Source of the DNA: Halomonas korlensis
Lineage (GTDB): Bacteria > Pseudomonadota > Gammaproteobacteria > Pseudomonadales > Halomonadaceae
Length of the DNA: 64,000 nucleotides
Assembly (NCBI RefSeq): GCF_900116705.1
Contig: NZ_FPBP01000008.1
Span: 124,001-188,000, forward strand
Reading direction: 5' to 3'
Part shown: positions 62,161-64,000 of the stretch, piece after piece
How the letters are laid out: every line of letters starts with the position of its first letter
Position numbering within the stretch: the stretch's first letter is position 1
Program-made: the position numbers and the translations under genes
The notes under the pieces: generated by a model
Told to the model about the DNA's origin: nothing
What the model saw: the letters and a program-made list of their open reading frames with translations, nothing else
Database searches by the model: none

Positions 62161-62931
62161 TCAAGCGTGGTTGACCTCGACAATCAGGTCAGGCGTGAAC
62201 AGGGGAGGGTCGAACTCGTCGGGATAGCCACCGGGGTTGGCGATGACATGTGTTCCGCCTGTATCGAGATTCACCGGCTCGTGCACATGGCCATGAATCC
62301 ATAGCTCCATGCGGCCCATCAGCTGCGGGAGATGGGAGGCAAAAGCCGGGGAGAGCGAATCGCCGCGGTAGCGTGATGGGATACAGGCGGACAGGGGCGC
62401 ATGGTGGCTAATCACCACTCTCGGCCCATTGAACGGCCGTGACAGCTCCCCTTCCAGCCAGGCCAGCGCTTCAGCATGCAGGCGTCGACTCCCCGCTGGG
62501 GTGAACACCTCCCCGTCCGGTTGCTCGATGATTCGGAAGTCCGGCATCAGGTCCAGTGCCCTGGCCTCGGTGAGTGTCGGATCATGGTCGGGCTGACCGG
62601 CATAGAGGGCAAAGTCGGTCCACAGCGTGGTGCCATGAAAGCGCACGCCGTTCATGGTCAGCGTGCGATTGTCCAGCAGGTGGATGCCGAGCCGTGCGGC
62701 CTCATCCTCCAGTTGCCGACGCAGCGCCGGCATGGCAGTGCCGTAGAATTCATGATTGCCGGGGACGTAGAGAATAGGCGTGCCGGCAAACCGCTCTGCC
62801 GCCCAGCCGAGGCCCTGGACGCCTGCGTGAATGTCGCCGGCCAGAATGACGGCATCGGCATCGACCTGTGGCAATATTCGCGGTTCGTCGAAGTGCTCCA
62901 GATGCAGGTCCGACAGTATTCTCAAGCGCAT
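62161..62931 (-). CDS. Calcineurin-like metallophosphoesterase
   Basis: 256 residues from ATG 62931 (AAAGGGA upstream); the frame continues upstream to 63192 but without a better start. Metal-binding motifs are RILSDLHLEHFD, ILAGDIHAG, VPGNHEFYG, VISHHAPLSA and WIHGHVHEPV. It is a cytosolic phosphoesterase of the serine/threonine phosphatase-like fold; the substrate is unknown. Confidence 0.92.
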   Translation of the reverse strand: MRLRILSDLHLEHFDEPRILPQVDADAVILAGDIHAGVQGLGWAAERFAGTPILYVPGNHEFYGTAMPALRRQLEDEAARLGIHLLDNRTLTMNGVRFHGTTLWTDFALYAGQPDHDPTLTEARALDLMPDFRIIEQPDGEVFTPAGSRRLHAEALAWLEGELSRPFNGPRVVISHHAPLSACIPSRYRGDSLSPAFASHLPQLMGRMELWIHGHVHEPVNLDTGGTHVIANPGGYPDEFDPPLFTPDLIVEVNHA

Positions 62932-63228
62932 CGTCAGTTCCCTTTGTAGTGCTCCATGCGTGCCAGTGTGCTTCACACGGATAACGAAGGCTACGGCCTG
63001 CTCTGCGACGCCCGGAGCCCTACGAACAGCGCCCCTGGTGCCAGGGACAAGGCAACAACCGGCCCAGGAGCCGCACGCCCCTCCCCTAAAGGCAGCCTCG
63101 TCCCAGGATAGGCAAAAAAACATACCATTCCTGAACGTAAAAAAAGCTGACGCAATTTCTTTACGAGAAAACGACCATATTATGTACAGCAACTAACGAC
63201 CTCGCCATCGACACCCAGGAGCCTATTC

Positions 63229-63969
63229 ATGTCTCGTGCTATCGAAATCCCCGCCGTTGACGGCACCATCGACGCTCATGTCTTCACGCCCGGGAATGCC
63301 GACGGCCCCCTTCCGGCCGTGGTGCTGTTCACCGATATCGGCGCCCTGCGGCCCTGCTATCATGAGAAGGCCCAGCAGGTCGCGGACAACGGCTATGCCG
63401 TGTTGATGCCCAATGTCTATTACCGCGATGCGAATGGCCCCGTCGTGCCGGAGGGCAAGTCCTTCCGCGACCCGGACGTGCGACCGACGCTGGTCGAGTA
63501 TGCCGGCCACCTCACGCCCGAGGCACAATCCCGCGACTTCGCGGCGCTACTGGACGCCATCGATAACGAGGCTGAGTTCGCGGACGGCAAGATAGGCGTG
63601 ATCGGCTATTGCATGACCGGGGCCTTCGCGCTGCGCATGGCGGCCGAATACCCCGGCCGCGTTGCCGCGGCGGCCGGTTTCCACTCGGCCCGGCTGGCGG
63701 AGGCCGACGACCCGAACAGTCCCATGCACGTGGTCGGCAACATCGAGGGGCGCGTCTATTTCGGCCACGCCGACAAGGACGAGTTGCTGCCCCCCGAGCA
63801 GATCGCCCGCATGGACGAGGCACTGGCGGCAGCCGGCGTGCACTTCACCACCGAACTCTACAAGGGCGCAGCCCACGGCTTCACGGCCAAAGACGCCCCC
63901 TCCTACGACGCAGCCGCCGACGCCCTGCACCACAAGCGACTGTCCATGCTCCTGGAAGAGACGCTGTAA
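63229..63969 (+). CDS. Dienelactone hydrolase family protein
   Basis: 246 residues, alpha/beta hydrolase. The nucleophile is the cysteine of IGVIGYCMTGAFALRMAAEY, the acid lies near YFGHADKDELLPP, and the histidine is in YKGAAHGFTAKDAP. The N-terminus has the family GxIDAHVFTP strand. It may open lactone rings in aromatic breakdown, but isolated members often serve other esters. AGGAG lies 8 bases before ATG. The AT-rich 297 bases upstream probably contain its promoter. Confidence 0.9.
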   Translation: MSRAIEIPAVDGTIDAHVFTPGNADGPLPAVVLFTDIGALRPCYHEKAQQVADNGYAVLMPNVYYRDANGPVVPEGKSFRDPDVRPTLVEYAGHLTPEAQSRDFAALLDAIDNEAEFADGKIGVIGYCMTGAFALRMAAEYPGRVAAAAGFHSARLAEADDPNSPMHVVGNIEGRVYFGHADKDELLPPEQIARMDEALAAAGVHFTTELYKGAAHGFTAKDAPSYDAAADALHHKRLSMLLEETL

Positions 63970-64000
63970 CGGGAGCGGACCGCTATATAGGGCCGCGATG

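Overview
The window reads as chromosomal DNA of a high-GC gammaproteobacterium, most likely a halophile of the Halomonas group. That placement is inferred from gene content (RecC/RecB/RecD, two TRAP transporters, SelO, a Pantoea-type carotenoid operon) and from acidic, Asp/Glu-rich proteins; no rRNA or tRNA gene is present to anchor it.

Layout. 1-11.3 kb: a TPP-riboswitch-controlled sodium:solute symporter cut by the left edge, an orphan PLD-DEAH-DUF3427 helicase, a diguanylate cyclase whose leader is cut off by an in-frame stop, a peroxidase-like gene, a MazE/MazF-type toxin-antitoxin pair, mmsA, and a secreted low-complexity repeat protein. Between them lie scraps of older genes, including a decayed second copy of the mmsA tail with its terminator. 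11.3-25 kb: selO, then a malonate-use locus. A GntR/FCD regulator with a second TRAP transporter points left; a TRAP transporter, malonyl-CoA decarboxylase, malonyl-CoA synthetase and three further enzymes point right; a perfect palindrome lies between. 25-32.7 kb: DUF2252, flavin reductase, EF-hand and secreted proteins, an AraC plus winged-helix/TPR regulator pair followed by a methyltransferase, and a TetR stub with an EamA exporter. 32.7-34.4 kb: a compositionally different manganese catalase between remnants of IS630- and IS3-type transposases.

34.4-50.6 kb: the RecBCD genes, with recC separated from recBD by a carotenoid cluster (crtE facing crtX-Y-I-B). This cluster's own crtZ survives only as a 72-residue C-terminal stub. 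50.9-56.4 kb is a scarred island: fragments of a cysteine hydrolase, an SDR and a second crtB on the left, a crtE fragment and a deleted IS66 transposase on the right, and between them a tightly coupled operon of ABC ATPase, ABC permease, intact crtZ and crtW. The two clusters together should convert FPP to beta-carotene, then to astaxanthin-type ketocarotenoids that CrtX could glucosylate. The acquired crtZ probably replaces the broken resident one, and the ABC transporter inside a carotenoid operon is the most interesting novelty here.

56.4-64 kb: a secreted metallo-beta-lactamase-fold protein divergent from a GlxA-type regulator and an NCS2-like permease, an SGNH hydrolase, an NTF2-fold protein, a metallophosphoesterase and a dienelactone hydrolase. 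No CRISPR array, integrase or replication origin was recognised.
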